A stretch of DNA of 64,000 nt from Pseudarthrobacter sp. NS4 (GTDB lineage: Bacteria; Actinomycetota; Actinomycetes; Actinomycetales; Micrococcaceae): contig NZ_CP103288.1 in the NCBI RefSeq assembly GCF_024758005.1, positions 2,604,001 to 2,668,000 on the forward strand, written 5' to 3'. Numbering within the stretch: position 1 is the stretch's first letter; each line of letters opens with the position of its first letter. Below, piece after piece: positions 9,969 through 20,436 of the stretch. Position numbers and translations under genes: made by a program. Below the pieces are notes generated by a model. It did not search any database. It saw nothing but the letters and a program-made list of their open reading frames with translations, and was not told the DNA's origin.

Positions 9969-11558
9969 CTAGTCCTCCAGGTCCACTTCCCGGACCAGCT
10001 CGGCACCGATGCCTGCCTTGATGGCGTCGAGTACCTGCTGCGGCACGGAGCTGTCGATGGTCAGCAGAGCGAGCACCTGGCCGCCCTGGTCCGTGCGCGC
10101 CACCTGCATGCCGGCGATGTTGATGTTGTTCATGCCCAGGATGTGGCCAATGGTTCCGATGACGCCGGGACGGTCGGTGTAGCCAACCACCACGAGGTGC
10201 TCGCTGATGGGGATTTCAACTTCGAAGCCGTTGATGCCCACCAGTTTCTGGATCTGCTTGGGCCCGGTCAGGGTGCCGGCCACGGAGATCTGGCTGCCGT
10301 CGCTCAGGGCGCCGCGCAGGGTCAGGACGTTGCGGTAGGACTCGGTTTCCGGCGTGGTGATCAGGCGGACGTTGATGCCGCGCTGTTCGGCGATGACCGG
10401 GGCGTTGACGTAGGAGACCTGCTCGGTCACGACGTCGGCGAAGATGCCCTTCAGTGCGGCCAGTTCCAGGACTTTGACGTCGAGCGAGGAAATTTCACCG
10501 GCTACCTCGACGTCGAACTGGGTCAGGGAGTCGTGGGTCAGTGCAGTGAAGATGCGGCCCAGCTTTTCGATCAGCGGGATGCCCGGGCGGACATCGGGGG
10601 CAATGACGCCGCCGGCGACGTTGACAGCATCAGGTACCAGTTCCCCTGCCAGGGCGAGCCGGACTGACTTGGCCACGGATACGCCGGCCTTTTCCTGCGC
10701 TTCGTCGGTGGAGGCACCGAGGTGCGGGGTCACCACTACGTTGTCCAGCTTGAAGAACGGCAGGTCGGTGCTGGGCTCCTTGGCGAAAACGTCAACGCCG
10801 GCGCCGGCAATTTCACCGGCCTGCAGGGCCGTGTAAAGGTCTTCCTCGTCAACGAGGCCACCGCGGGCAACGTTGACCACGTAGGCGGTGCTCTTCATCT
10901 TCCTGAAAGCATCGGCGCCGAGCATGCCCACCGTCTCCGGCGTCTTTGGCATGTGGATGGTGATGAAGTCGGACTGGGCCAGGAGTTCGTCCAGGGTGAC
11001 CAGCTGCACGCCGAGCTGCGCTGCGCGGGCGGAGGTGATGTAGGGGTCGTAAGCAAGGATCTTGGTGTCGAAACCCTTGAGGCGGGCCGCAACGAGCGCA
11101 CCGATCCGGCCGAGGCCGATGATGCCGATCTTCTTTTCGAACAGTTCGATGCCGGTGTACTTGGAGCGCTTCCATTCGCCGTCCTTGAGGGCGGCGCTGG
11201 CCTGCGGAATGTGGCGGGCCAGGCTAAGGATGTGGCCCACGGTCAGTTCGGCCGCAGAGACGATGTTGGACGTGGGGGCGTTGACCACCATGACGCCGGC
11301 CTGGGTGGCGGCTTTGATGTCCACGTTGTCCAGTCCCACGCCGGCGCGGGCAATGACCTTGAGGTTCTTGGCGGCGGCGATGGCTTCAGCATCGACCTGG
11401 GTCGCGGAACGGACCAGGATGGCGTCAACGTCAGTGATCGCCGAGAGCAGCTGTGAACGGTCGGAACCGTCGGTCTGGCGGATTTCGAAATCCGGGCCGA
11501 GGGCATCGACGGTGGCGGGGGAAAGTTCTTCGGCGAGCAGTACTACGGGTTTTGACAC
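9969..11558 (-). CDS. serA: D-3-phosphoglycerate dehydrogenase
   Basis: First step of serine synthesis: 3-phosphoglycerate + NAD+ to 3-phosphohydroxypyruvate. 529 residues, the long actinobacterial type I form with an extra allosteric substrate-binding domain between the catalytic core and the C-terminal ACT domain (about 455-529, beginning near HLVVVGYTDRPGVIG). The NAD loop GLGRIGALVA, the catalytic arginine in VNVARGGLVDEEDL and the histidine in TPHLGASTDEA are present. I chose GTG at 11556-11558 (VSKPVVLLAEE) because AGAGGAT precedes it and it matches family N-termini; 13 open codons upstream are not used. It follows ilvC on the same strand after a hairpin. Confidence 0.95.
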   Translation of the reverse strand: MSKPVVLLAEELSPATVDALGPDFEIRQTDGSDRSQLLSAITDVDAILVRSATQVDAEAIAAAKNLKVIARAGVGLDNVDIKAATQAGVMVVNAPTSNIVSAAELTVGHILSLARHIPQASAALKDGEWKRSKYTGIELFEKKIGIIGLGRIGALVAARLKGFDTKILAYDPYITSARAAQLGVQLVTLDELLAQSDFITIHMPKTPETVGMLGADAFRKMKSTAYVVNVARGGLVDEEDLYTALQAGEIAGAGVDVFAKEPSTDLPFFKLDNVVVTPHLGASTDEAQEKAGVSVAKSVRLALAGELVPDAVNVAGGVIAPDVRPGIPLIEKLGRIFTALTHDSLTQFDVEVAGEISSLDVKVLELAALKGIFADVVTEQVSYVNAPVIAEQRGINVRLITTPETESYRNVLTLRGALSDGSQISVAGTLTGPKQIQKLVGINGFEVEIPISEHLVVVGYTDRPGVIGTIGHILGMNNINIAGMQVARTDQGGQVLALLTIDSSVPQQVLDAIKAGIGAELVREVDLED

Positions 11559-11613
11559 GGCTGATCCTCTGCGTTGCAGTCCTGGGGATGGAAACAAGTC
11601 TAGGCCGACGGAA

Positions 11614-11649
11614 AGGCCGGGCTCACATTGTTAAGTGTGAACCCGGCCT
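11614..11649 (-). terminator. Hairpin between ilvC and serA
   Basis: 14-bp stem (one mismatch) with an 8-base loop, arms AGGCCGGGCTCACA and TGTGAACCCGGCCT. It lies 36 bases past the ilvC stop, so it probably ends the ilvBNC transcript or reduces read-through into serA. Confidence 0.65.
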
Positions 11650-11685
11650 CACGTTGCCCTTTATCGGGGGAAGGAACCTGCAGCC

Positions 11686-13307
<1,622 letters not shown>

Positions 13308-13309
13308 GG

Positions 13310-15217
13310 TCAGTCCTCTTCTTCCCATTCCGGGGTCATGTTGCGGGCAACCTGGATCTGGTCGTTGCTCACGCCGGCGGGCACCATCGGCCACACCATG
13401 GAGTTGGGGCTCACCACGAAATCGATGACCACGGGGCGGTCGTTGATTTCCAGGGCCTTCTGGATGGTGGCGTCGATGTCCTCGTCGCGTTCGCAGCGGA
13501 ACGAGGCGCATCCGTAGGCCTCGCCCAGCTTGACGAAATCCGGAATGCGGACGGTGTCGTGGCCGGTGTTGAGATCGGTGTTTGAGTAGCGGCCCTCGTA
13601 GAAGAGGGTCTGCCACTGGCGCACCATGCCCAGGGAGGAGTTGTTGATGACTGCAACCTTGATGGGAATGTTGTTGATGGCGCAGGTGGCCAGTTCCTGG
13701 TTGGTCATCTGGAAGCAGCCGTCGCCGTCGATGGCCCAGACCACGCGGTCCGGCTCGCCCACCTTGGCGCCCATGGCTGCCGGTACGGCGTAGCCCATGG
13801 TCCCGGCGCCGCCCGAGTTCAGCCAGGCGTGGGGGCGCTCGTACTTGATGAACTGCGCCGCCCACATCTGGTGCTGGCCAACGCCGGCAACGTAGACGCC
13901 TTCCGGCCCGGTGAGCGCACCGATGCGCTCGATGACCTTCTGCGGCGCGGTCAGTCCGTCGTCCGGCTCGGTCCAGCCCAGCGGGTACGTTTCCTTGAGG
14001 TTGTTAAGGAAGGCCCACCATGTGGTGAGGTCCGGCGTGCCGGAGGCCTCAAACTGCGTGCGTACTGCCTCTGTCAGTTCCGGAATGATTTCCTTGACCG
14101 ATCCCACGATGGGAACGTCGGCGGTGCGGTTCTTGGAGATCTCCGCGGGGTCGATGTCAGCGTGAATGACCTTGGCCAGCGGCGCGAACGTCTTGAGCAC
14201 GCCGGTCACGCGGTCATCGAAGCGTGCTCCCAGGGTGATCAGGAGGTCGGCCTGCTGCAGGGCGGTTACGGCGGAGACGGTGCCATGCATGCCGGGCATC
14301 CCGACATGCTGCGGATGGGAATCAGGGAAGACGCCCTTCGCCATCAGGGTTGTCACCACGGGGGCGCCGGTGGCTTCAGCGAGGGCCCGCAGCTCTGCGC
14401 TTGCATGCGCCTTAACCACGCCGCCCCCGACGTACAGGACAGGTTTGGTGGACGCGGCGATGAGCTTCGCGGCCTCACGAACCTGCTTGTTGTGGCCGCG
14501 GGTGACAGGACGGTAGCCCGGCAGGTCCACCTTCGGCGGCCAGGAGAACGTCATCTGCCCCATCTGTGCATCCTTGGCAACATCCACCAGGACGGGACCG
14601 GGACGGCCAGTGGAAGCGAGGTGGAACGCCTCAGCCATGACATGCGGAATGTCGTTGGGGTCTGTCACCAGGAAGGAGTGCTTGGTGATGGGCATGGTGA
14701 TGCCCACGATGTCGGCTTCCTGGAAGGCATCGGTGCCGATCACGCCGCTGGATACCTGGCCGGTGATGGCCACCAGCGGAACGGAGTCCATGTGGGCGTC
14801 CATGATGGCGGTGACGAGGTTGGTGGCACCCGGGCCCGAAGTGGCGATGCAGACACCAACCCGTCCGGTGACCATGGCATAGCCTTGCGCGGCGTGGCCG
14901 GCTCCCTGTTCATGACGGACCAGCACGTGATTCATGCTGGAGGCCATCAAGGGGTCGTAGGTGGGCAGGATCGCGCCACCAGGCAAACCGAAAATATCGT
15001 CCACGCCGAGTTCTTCGAGCGAACGGACAATAGCTTGCGAGCCGCTCATCACCGTTGGGGGTACAACGTTGTTCGGCCCAAGGACAGGAGAGGCGGCAGC
15101 AAGGTCGGCGACGACGGCGGCCTGCTCAGCCGTCCTGTCGGCGCGTTCCGGAGCCTTGGTGGCTCCAGCGGACTTAGTAGCCATCAGCGAGGGGCTGATC
15201 GGCGATCCTTTGCTCAT
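13310..15217 (-). CDS. ilvB: Acetolactate synthase large (catalytic) subunit
   Basis: ThDP-dependent enzyme condensing pyruvate with pyruvate or 2-oxobutyrate, the committed step of branched-chain synthesis. 635 residues; the first 55 or so form a poorly conserved extension. The ThDP-activating glutamate is in [15 protein letters not shown], the FAD/central domain follows, and the Mg2+-ThDP motif [15 protein letters not shown] is near residue 500. The ATG at 15215-15217 is preceded by AAGGAAGAG. It heads ilvB-ilvN-ilvC and lies directly behind a leader peptide and attenuator terminator. Confidence 0.96.
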   Translation of the reverse strand: MSKGSPISPSLMATKSAGATKAPERADRTAEQAAVVADLAAASPVLGPNNVVPPTVMSGSQAIVRSLEELGVDDIFGLPGGAILPTYDPLMASSMNHVLVRHEQGAGHAAQGYAMVTGRVGVCIATSGPGATNLVTAIMDAHMDSVPLVAITGQVSSGVIGTDAFQEADIVGITMPITKHSFLVTDPNDIPHVMAEAFHLASTGRPGPVLVDVAKDAQMGQMTFSWPPKVDLPGYRPVTRGHNKQVREAAKLIAASTKPVLYVGGGVVKAHASAELRALAEATGAPVVTTLMAKGVFPDSHPQHVGMPGMHGTVSAVTALQQADLLITLGARFDDRVTGVLKTFAPLAKVIHADIDPAEISKNRTADVPIVGSVKEIIPELTEAVRTQFEASGTPDLTTWWAFLNNLKETYPLGWTEPDDGLTAPQKVIERIGALTGPEGVYVAGVGQHQMWAAQFIKYERPHAWLNSGGAGTMGYAVPAAMGAKVGEPDRVVWAIDGDGCFQMTNQELATCAINNIPIKVAVINNSSLGMVRQWQTLFYEGRYSNTDLNTGHDTVRIPDFVKLGEAYGCASFRCERDEDIDATIQKALEINDRPVVIDFVVSPNSMVWPMVPAGVSNDQIQVARNMTPEWEEED

Positions 15218-15266
15218 CGGACTCTTCCTTGTGGATCATCTGTGGTTCATGGAAACTGCGGGAAAT

Positions 15267-15304
15267 AAAAAAACCCCTCAGCCTGGCGGCTCTTCGAGGG
15301 GTTT
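15267..15304 (-). terminator. Attenuator terminator of the ilvBNC operon
   Basis: On the minus strand, AAACCCCTC and GAGGGGTTT form the stem base, with AGAGCC/AGGCT pairing inside, followed by a run of seven T, the best U-tract in the window. It lies between the leader peptide stop (15333) and ilvB (15217), where a constitutive terminator would silence the operon, so it must be conditional. Confidence 0.9.
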
Positions 15305-15332
15305 GCGCGTGACGGTTCGTTACCAGAGGAGG

Positions 15333-15389
15333 CTAATGTGCCACGCGCTTGGTAAGGACGACGACGGTGCCGGCGGTAACGAAAGTCAT
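15333..15389 (-). CDS. ilvB leader peptide (18 aa, Val-rich)
   Basis: A short frame, ATG 15387-15389 to TAG 15333-15335, encoding MTFVTAGTVVVLTKRVAH. It has five valines (three consecutive, followed by leucine) and no isoleucine. Valine shortage should stall the ribosome on V9-V11-L12 and change folding of the downstream RNA. A perfect 9-bp pairing exists between codons 3-5 (15375-15383) and 15316-15324, and a 7-bp pairing between 15342-15348 and 15305-15311, the latter abutting the terminator stem. These are the elements expected of a transcription attenuator. No Shine-Dalgarno sequence precedes the ATG, and the likely transcription start coincides with it. Confidence 0.88.
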   Translation of the reverse strand: MTFVTAGTVVVLTKRVAH

Positions 15390-15395
15390 GCGTTC

Positions 15396-15424
15396 AGTTT
15401 TCCCTCTGGTGAGATACGTGTCAA
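15396..15424 (-). promoter_or_regulatory. Probable ilvB leader promoter
   Basis: TTGACA (15419-15424) and AAAACT (15396-15401) are separated by 17 bases; the -10 is weak but keeps A2 and T6. The first base of the leader ATG is 7 bases past the -10, pointing to a leaderless transcript. Confidence 0.55.
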
Positions 15425-15548
15425 CGAGCCGCTAGCCGATCTCACCATGTGGACGCCATTGTCCACTTTTTGATCCTTCCAGCGGAAGGGATCAAACCTT
15501 CAGCTAATCACCCGGGCCGGAAGGGCTTAATAAGGGTGACGCCGAGGG

Positions 15549-15587
15549 TCCCCTTGCGTGGGGCGCTCAGCGCCCCACGCAAGGGGA
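15549..15587 (-). terminator. Terminator hairpin of ilvD
   Basis: A perfect 19-bp inverted repeat around a single central base, starting 5 bases after the ilvD stop. It is very stable but has no U-tract; it probably separates ilvD from the ilvB leader region. Confidence 0.75.
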
Positions 15588-15592
15588 AGGTA

Positions 15593-17311
15593 TCACCCGC
15601 AGTATGCGCCCGTGGAGGCGCTGTGCACCAGCTTGGCGTACTTGGCCAGGACGCCCTTGGTGTACCTGGCCGGCAGCGGCTCCCACCCCACCTTGCGGGC
15701 CTCGAGCTCCGCCTCGTCCACCAGCAGGTCGAAGCTGCGGGCTGCGATGTCCACGCGGATCCGGTCGCCGTCCTTGACGAACGCGATGGGGCCGCCGTCG
15801 ACTGCTTCCGGGGCCACGTGGCCGATGCACAGGCCGGTGGTGCCGCCGGAGAAGCGTCCGTCGGTGAGGAGCAGGACGTCCTTGCCCAGGCCGGCGCCCT
15901 TGATGGCGCCTGTGATGGCGAGCATTTCGCGCATGCCGGGACCGCCCTTGGGGCCTTCATAGCGGATAACAACAACGTCGCCTGCATGGATCTGGCCGTT
16001 GTCCAGCGCATCCAGGGCACCCTGTTCGCGTTCAAAGACGCGGGCGGTACCTTCGAACACGTCGGCGTCGAAGCCGGCGCTCTTGACGACGGCACCTTCG
16101 GGAGCCATGGAGCCGTGGAGGATGGTGATGCCGCCGGTCTTGTGGATGGGGTTGTCCAGCGCGCGCAGGATCTTGCCGTCCACGTCCGGAGGGTTGATCG
16201 CCTCGAGGTTCTCCGCCACGGTCTTGCCGGTCACGGTGAGGCAATCGCCGTGCAGCAGGCCGGCGTCGAGCAGTGCCTTCATGATCACCGGAACACCGCC
16301 GATCTTGTCGACGTCGGTCATCACGTAGCGGCCGAAGGGCTTCAGGTCGCCAAGGTGCGGGATCTTGTCGCCGATGCGGTTGAAGTCGTCCAGGGTCAGC
16401 TCAACTTCGGCCTCGCGGGCAATGGCCAGCAGGTGCAGCACGGCGTTGGTGGATCCGCCGAACGCCATGGTGACGGCGATGGCGTTCTCGAAAGCCTTTT
16501 TGGTCATGATGTCCCGGGCGGTGATGCCCTGGCGAAGCAGGTTAACCACGGCTTCGCCGGACTTGCGCGCGAACTCATCACGACGGCGGTCTGCCGAGGG
16601 CGGGGCGGCCGAACCGGGCAGGGACATGCCCAGCGCCTCACCGATGCAGGCCATGGTGTTGGCCGTGTACATGCCGCCGCAGGCGCCTTCGCCCGGGCAG
16701 ATGGCCTTTTCGATGCGCGTCAAGTCTTCCAAGCTCATCTTGCCGGCAGCACAGGCACCCACAGCCTCGAAAGCGTCAATAAGGGTGACTTCCTTTTCGG
16801 AGCCGTCCTCAAGCTTGACCCAGCCCGGCATGATGGAACCGGCGTACAGGAAGACGCTGGAAAGGTCCAGGCGGGCAGCGGCCATGAGCATGCCGGGCAG
16901 GGACTTGTCACAGCCGGCAAGCAGCACCGAACCGTCGATGCGCTCGGCCTGCATCACGGTTTCCACGGAGTCGGCAATGACTTCGCGGGAAACCAGCGAG
17001 AAGTGCATGCCCTCATGGCCCATGGAGATGCCGTCGGAGACCGAGATGGTGCCGAACTGCATGGGGAACCCGCCGCCGGCGTGGACGCCTTCCTTGGCAC
17101 CCTGGGCAAGCCGGTTCAGGGAAAGGTTGCAGGGAGTGATTTCGTTCCATGAACTCGCGACACCAACCTGGGGCTTTGCGAAGTCGTCGTCCCCCATGCC
17201 GACCGCCCGGAACATGCCACGTGCCGGTGCAGCGTGGATTCCGTCGGTAACGACCCGGCTCCGGGGTTTAATGTCAGGCTTGTTCTCAGTTGCGATCTGG
17301 CTGTCACTCAT
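15593..17311 (-). CDS. ilvD: Dihydroxy-acid dehydratase
   Basis: Fe-S enzyme dehydrating 2,3-dihydroxy-3-methyl acids to the 2-oxo acids of valine and isoleucine. 572 residues, complete. The cluster cysteines lie in [16 protein letters not shown] and [14 protein letters not shown]; the C-terminal [10 protein letters not shown] active-site loop is present. The ATG at 17309-17311 follows TAGACT by 7 bases with no ribosome binding site, suggesting a leaderless message. It is transcribed separately from ilvBNC (terminator and leader between), and a palindromic operator-like site lies about 95-115 bases upstream. Confidence 0.96.
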   Translation of the reverse strand: MSDSQIATENKPDIKPRSRVVTDGIHAAPARGMFRAVGMGDDDFAKPQVGVASSWNEITPCNLSLNRLAQGAKEGVHAGGGFPMQFGTISVSDGISMGHEGMHFSLVSREVIADSVETVMQAERIDGSVLLAGCDKSLPGMLMAAARLDLSSVFLYAGSIMPGWVKLEDGSEKEVTLIDAFEAVGACAAGKMSLEDLTRIEKAICPGEGACGGMYTANTMACIGEALGMSLPGSAAPPSADRRRDEFARKSGEAVVNLLRQGITARDIMTKKAFENAIAVTMAFGGSTNAVLHLLAIAREAEVELTLDDFNRIGDKIPHLGDLKPFGRYVMTDVDKIGGVPVIMKALLDAGLLHGDCLTVTGKTVAENLEAINPPDVDGKILRALDNPIHKTGGITILHGSMAPEGAVVKSAGFDADVFEGTARVFEREQGALDALDNGQIHAGDVVVIRYEGPKGGPGMREMLAITGAIKGAGLGKDVLLLTDGRFSGGTTGLCIGHVAPEAVDGGPIAFVKDGDRIRVDIAARSFDLLVDEAELEARKVGWEPLPARYTKGVLAKYAKLVHSASTGAYCG

Positions 17312-17682
17312 AAGGGAAAGTCTATGGCTCCGCGCGGGGGCGGAACGACCGCGAGGCTGCTGTTATGGGCAAAATCGGCATAATTTCCATCAGCTAATGG
17401 ACTGCCGTCTCGCATTTTGAGACGGACGGCGGCACCCCAACCGTCCACCGGGCTGTACGCCGCATTCCCGGCTGCTTGGCGCCGCCCCCCTGCTTCCCCT
17501 TCCAGCATCCGCCGCACTCCCGGTTGGATCCCTGACAGGGCCGCAATGCGCCGCGGTGCCGATGGCGGTGCAGCACGGCATGAACGACCCGGGCCACTGC
17601 TGCCGGCAATGCTGGACAGCAGTAGGGACCCGACGTAGCGTCGGTGGCAGGACACCTTGCCATCCTGACTGAAGGGTTTGCC
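17312..17682. other. Intergenic region between divergent ilvD and the sunset-domain gene
   Basis: 371 bases without a credible gene. It holds the ilvD -10 box TAGACT (17319-17324), a CCGTCTC/GAGACGG inverted repeat (17405-17425), and the GAAGGG ribosome binding site of the sunset-domain gene near 17671-17676. The rest is GC-rich sequence in which I see nothing further. Confidence 0.7.
17405..17425. promoter_or_regulatory. Operator-like palindrome upstream of ilvD
   Basis: Perfect 7-bp arms CCGTCTC and GAGACGG separated by 7 bases. From memory this resembles the GTCTCA...TGAGAC sites bound by IclR-type branched-chain regulators (NdgR/LtbR) of actinobacteria; that identification is inference. 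Confidence 0.45.
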
Positions 17683-18735
17683 ATGGATACAGTTTTCTGG
17701 ATCATTCTGATCGTTGCCATCGTGGGTGTTGTCTGGTGGTTGCTGAACCGCAAAAGCACCGCCAAGTCCCCCGGAAGGCCGGCAGGGACAGATGCTCCCC
17801 GATCTGACGGGGCACTTTCCGGCGGCAGTGCTGCGGCTTCCGCTGAAGCAGCCGGCACTACCGGCATTGCCACTGCCGCGGGCTTTGGGCGGCCGGCCGA
17901 GCCCGCCGTGCCCACGACAGCAGACGAGCCTGCCGAATCATCGGCTTCGGTGGAGGCCCCCCGTCCGGAACGTACCGGATCAGGCTCCTCCGTGGCGTCT
18001 TCCGCTGATGCAGCGGGACCGGACGTGGACACACCGACTGGCTCTTCCGGAGACGATCGGCGGCGCCAGGACCAGACTGAATGGGAAACGCAGTGGTCCG
18101 AGGCGGGCGGCGGCTCCTCCGCGCGGCCAAGCGAAGCTCCGGCGGCGCCGCGAGAGCAGGTTGCACAAGCTGCAGGGGTGCAGGCACCGGACACTGCGGC
18201 TGACGCAGCCCCCGTCCATCACCCCGAGTACACCGCACCGCAGGCCCCTACGCTTCCCGGCGCCGAGACGGCCGCAGTGGAAGAAGGGGACGACGACGGC
18301 ACGGCCGCCCCTTCCGCCACGCCGGCCACGCCCGCCACGAGCCAAACCCCCGCCCGGGCACAGGCTGCCGGCGCCGCCGGTGGCCCGGTCCCGTCCGGAG
18401 CGGCCGCAGTTGAAACCCAGGACCGGGCACAGTCCTCCGCCCTCGTGGAGGCAGGGGCCGACCATCGCACGGAGGGCGGGGCGGGCACCGGCCGGCACCC
18501 GGCGGAGGCTTCAGGCCACCTCGCGGCTGACGAACCGTACGGCGCAGGTTCAGCAGCCGCCGGGGCGGATGGCAGCGGCCCGGCGGATTACGGCGTCAAG
18601 GGCGACGCCGGCGGCATGGTCTACTACGAGGAAGGGCATCCGGACTACGGGCAGACCAGGGCCGACGTCTGGTTTGAATCGCCGGCCCATGCGGAAGCCG
18701 CCGGCTTCCAGGCACCGCGGCGCAAACGCCTGTAG
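17683..18735 (+). CDS. Sunset-domain (ArfC-like) membrane protein with long disordered linker
   Basis: 350 residues. A single N-terminal transmembrane helix (about 3-19, TVFWIILIVAIVGVVWWLL) is followed by roughly 280 residues rich in Ala, Gly, Ser, Pro, Asp and Glu, almost certainly disordered. A compact C-terminal domain (about 300-345) has the pattern YGVKGDAGGMVYYEEGHPDY, RADVWFESPAHAEAAGF, which is the 'sunset' domain of ArfC-type channel accessory proteins. The ATG (17683) has GAAGGG upstream; codons open before it have no start support. Function is unknown; in mycobacteria ArfC accompanies the OmpATb/ArfA system, of which no partner is seen here. Confidence 0.8.
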   Translation: MDTVFWIILIVAIVGVVWWLLNRKSTAKSPGRPAGTDAPRSDGALSGGSAAASAEAAGTTGIATAAGFGRPAEPAVPTTADEPAESSASVEAPRPERTGSGSSVASSADAAGPDVDTPTGSSGDDRRRQDQTEWETQWSEAGGGSSARPSEAPAAPREQVAQAAGVQAPDTAADAAPVHHPEYTAPQAPTLPGAETAAVEEGDDDGTAAPSATPATPATSQTPARAQAAGAAGGPVPSGAAAVETQDRAQSSALVEAGADHRTEGGAGTGRHPAEASGHLAADEPYGAGSAAAGADGSGPADYGVKGDAGGMVYYEEGHPDYGQTRADVWFESPAHAEAAGFQAPRRKRL

Positions 18736-18897
18736 CAGGAAATCCTGTGGCCCATTTCACACGCGAACACGGGCGGAGCAGGGGCGGGATCCGGGCCCTG
18801 GAGGGCGGACTTTGACTGCTTACCACCACGGAAAACCCTGATTCCGCGCTGGTTTTGCCCACGCCGGACTTAGCCCCCGCCCTACCGGCCGCCCGAT

Positions 18898-18926
18898 TTC
18901 ACATGCACCTAAAGTTCGTGTAGAGT
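18898..18926 (+). promoter_or_regulatory. Promoter of tRNA-Lys
   Basis: TTCACA (18898-18903), 17-base spacer, TAGAGT (18921-18926). Transcription would begin about 55 bases before the mature tRNA. Confidence 0.6.
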
Positions 18927-18987
18927 TTCATGTCGTTGCGGAGATCAACGGGGAAAGAAAAGCCCCGGAAGATTGAAACAAAAAGAT

Positions 18988-19063
18988 GCACCTCTAGCTC
19001 AATTGGCAGAGCAATTGACTCTTAATCAATGGGTTCCGGGTTCAAGTCCCGGGGGGTGCACCA
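18988..19063 (+). tRNA. tRNA-Lys (anticodon CUU)
   Basis: Complete cloverleaf: acceptor GCACCTC/GGGGTGC, D arm GCTC...GAGC, anticodon stem ATTGA/TCAAT with loop CTCTTAA (anticodon CTT), T arm CCGGG-TTCAAGT-CCCGG, discriminator A19060, and CCA encoded at 19061-19063. Confidence 0.97.
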
Positions 19064-19068
19064 CTGGG

Positions 19069-19112
19069 AAAACAGCCTCTGGCTTGCGGAAACGCAGGCC
19101 GGGGGCTGTTTT
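19069..19112 (+). terminator. Terminator of tRNA-Lys
   Basis: AAAACAGCC and GGCTGTTTT form the outer stem with a second GC-rich hairpin inside, starting 5 bases after the encoded CCA and ending in TTTTG. Confidence 0.85.
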
Positions 19113-19164
19113 GTTATGCCCCTGTTCCACGCTGCATAAAAGCGTGGGCAACCGCGGACAACAA

Positions 19165-19196
19165 AAAAGCGTGACCCGGCTTCGGGTCACGCTTTT
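19165..19196 (-). terminator. Terminator of the MarR gene
   Basis: Perfect 14-bp stem AAAAGCGTGACCCG with a 4-base loop; on the minus strand it runs into TTTTTT. It lies 27 bases past the stop of the MarR gene. Confidence 0.85.
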
Positions 19197-19223
19197 CGCC
19201 ACCGGCAATGCCGGCCCTGGGTT

Positions 19224-19691
19224 TCAGCTTTGCGAGTTTTCCACGAACGCGGCAGCATTACCCGGGGTGGTGGCGAACTGGCTTGCGAGCTCACGGACAA
19301 CAGCCTGCAGCTCCTGGCGGAGCACTTCAGGGTCTATGGACGCAGAAGCGAGGACGGAACGTTCCATCTCCACTGCAGCGGCCACAGCTTCCTTGCCCCG
19401 TTCCGTGAGAGACACCACGTGGCTCCTGCGGTCGGACGTGCTGCGGACACGGGCAATGTGCCCGTGCGATTCCAGGCGGCTGAGTGTCTTGCCCATGGTT
19501 TGGGCCTGCACGCGTACAAATTGGGCAAGTTGCGCTTGGGTCATGGGGCCCTGCGCGTCCAGAACCTCGATGGCGATCACGCCGGCGTGGGTCAAACCGA
19601 TGGCACCAAGTTTTTCGTTCCAGGAGTGTTCTACGAGGCGCGCAGCAGTGGACAAGAGGCGCCCCGTGGGCCAGTGATCCATATCAGGCAT
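19224..19691 (-). CDS. MarR family transcriptional regulator
   Basis: 155-residue winged-helix regulator. The helix-turn-helix and wing lie around PMTQAQLAQFVRVQAQTMGKTLSRLESHGH...RSTSDRRSHVVSL in spaced segments, with amphipathic dimerisation helices at both ends. It contains no cysteine, so it is not an OhrR-type peroxide sensor by the usual chemistry. The ATG at 19689-19691 lies 7 bases after TATACT (19699-19704) without a ribosome binding site, implying a leaderless message; an ATG six codons further upstream is disfavoured. It is divergent from the bcp-like gene, which it may regulate; the ligand is unknown. Confidence 0.88.
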   Translation of the reverse strand: MPDMDHWPTGRLLSTAARLVEHSWNEKLGAIGLTHAGVIAIEVLDAQGPMTQAQLAQFVRVQAQTMGKTLSRLESHGHIARVRSTSDRRSHVVSLTERGKEAVAAAVEMERSVLASASIDPEVLRQELQAVVRELASQFATTPGNAAAFVENSQS

Positions 19692-19778
19692 AGCAGCAAG
19701 TATAGCCAAGTAGCGATTAGCACTGGTCCCTCCCCCTTACTAGGCTGTTGTGACCCGCCTGCAACAAGGAGAAAAACA

Positions 19779-20252
19779 TTGGCCAACAGACTCGTTACCG
19801 GCGACCCGGCGCCCGCGTTCACCCTGAAGGACTCAACCGGCGGGGACATCAGCCTGTCCCCGGGCAACGGCCGCCACACCATCGTCTACTTCTATCCCGC
19901 CGCTTCCACTCCCGGCTGCACCAAGGAGGCCTGTGACTTCCGTGACAGCCTGGCTTCGCTGCAGGCGGCCGGGTACGACGTCCTGGGAATCTCACCGGAT
20001 CCTGTGGACAAACTGGCAAAGTTCGCCGCCAATGAGGAGCTGAGCTTCCCCCTGCTCTCGGATGAGGACCACGCCGTATCAGAGGCCTACGGCGCCTGGG
20101 GTGAAAAGAAGAACTACGGCAAGACCTACGAGGGCCTGATCCGGTCAACCATCGTGGTGGATCCCGAGGGCAAGGTTTCGCTGGCCCAGTACAACGTCCG
20201 CGCCACCGGCCACGTAGCCAAGCTGCGCCGCGACTTGAAGCTGGATGCCTGA
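19779..20252 (+). CDS. bcp: Peroxiredoxin, Bcp/PrxQ family
   Basis: Thiol peroxidase reducing H2O2 and organic hydroperoxides at the expense of thioredoxin. 157 residues starting at TTG (19779-19781), with AAGGAG eight bases upstream; the frame is open much further up but without start support. Peroxidatic C47 is in STPGCTKEAC and the resolving C52 is five residues later, the atypical two-cysteine PrxQ arrangement. The C-terminal RSTIVVDPEGKV and the final AKLRRDLKL helix fit the family. A -10-like TAGGCT lies at 19741-19746. It is divergent from the MarR regulator. Confidence 0.92.
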   Translation: MANRLVTGDPAPAFTLKDSTGGDISLSPGNGRHTIVYFYPAASTPGCTKEACDFRDSLASLQAAGYDVLGISPDPVDKLAKFAANEELSFPLLSDEDHAVSEAYGAWGEKKNYGKTYEGLIRSTIVVDPEGKVSLAQYNVRATGHVAKLRRDLKLDA

Positions 20253-20290
20253 CCGTTCCACCGCTGCCCCGGGTCCTGCCGCGGCGACGC

Positions 20291-20296
20291 TACAAT
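20291..20296 (+). promoter_or_regulatory. -10 box of tRNA-Leu
   Basis: TACAAT, a near-consensus -10, lies 53 bases before the mature tRNA 5' end; the -35 region is GC-rich and unclear. Confidence 0.5.
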
Positions 20297-20349
20297 AAAG
20301 ACTGGCATCCGCCGTCGTACGTTTTTGCGTTACTGCGGCAGGACGCCCT

Positions 20350-20431
20350 GCGCGAGTGGTGAAATTGGCAGACACGCAGGATTTAGGTTCCTGTGCCTTC
20401 GGGCGTGGGGGTTCAAGTCCCCCCTTGCGCA
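20350..20431 (+). tRNA. tRNA-Leu (anticodon UAG)
   Basis: Acceptor GCGCGAG/CTTGCGC, anticodon stem GCAGGA/TCCTGT around TTTAGGT (anticodon TAG), a long class II variable arm (GCCTTCGGGC) and T arm GGGGG-TTCAAGT-CCCCC. Discriminator is A20431; CCA is not encoded. Confidence 0.96.
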
Positions 20432-20436
20432 CAAGT

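Noticed and set aside
13308..13865. N-terminal extension of ilvN to base 13865
   Set aside because: This stretch is a shadow frame of ilvB; the ATG at 13307 is two bases after the ilvB stop and begins the conserved ACT domain.
15549..15587. Perfect 39-base palindrome considered as a transposon end or attachment site
   Set aside because: It lies 5 bases after the ilvD stop, has no partner copy and no target-site duplication; a terminator is sufficient.
15449..17152. 567-codon open frame antisense to ilvD
   Set aside because: It is the GC-skew mirror of ilvD, with Gly/His/Asp-rich composition and no domain; ilvD is certain.
19692..19778. MarR operator in the MarR/bcp gap
   Set aside because: Only a short direct repeat (TAGC) is seen; no convincing palindrome.
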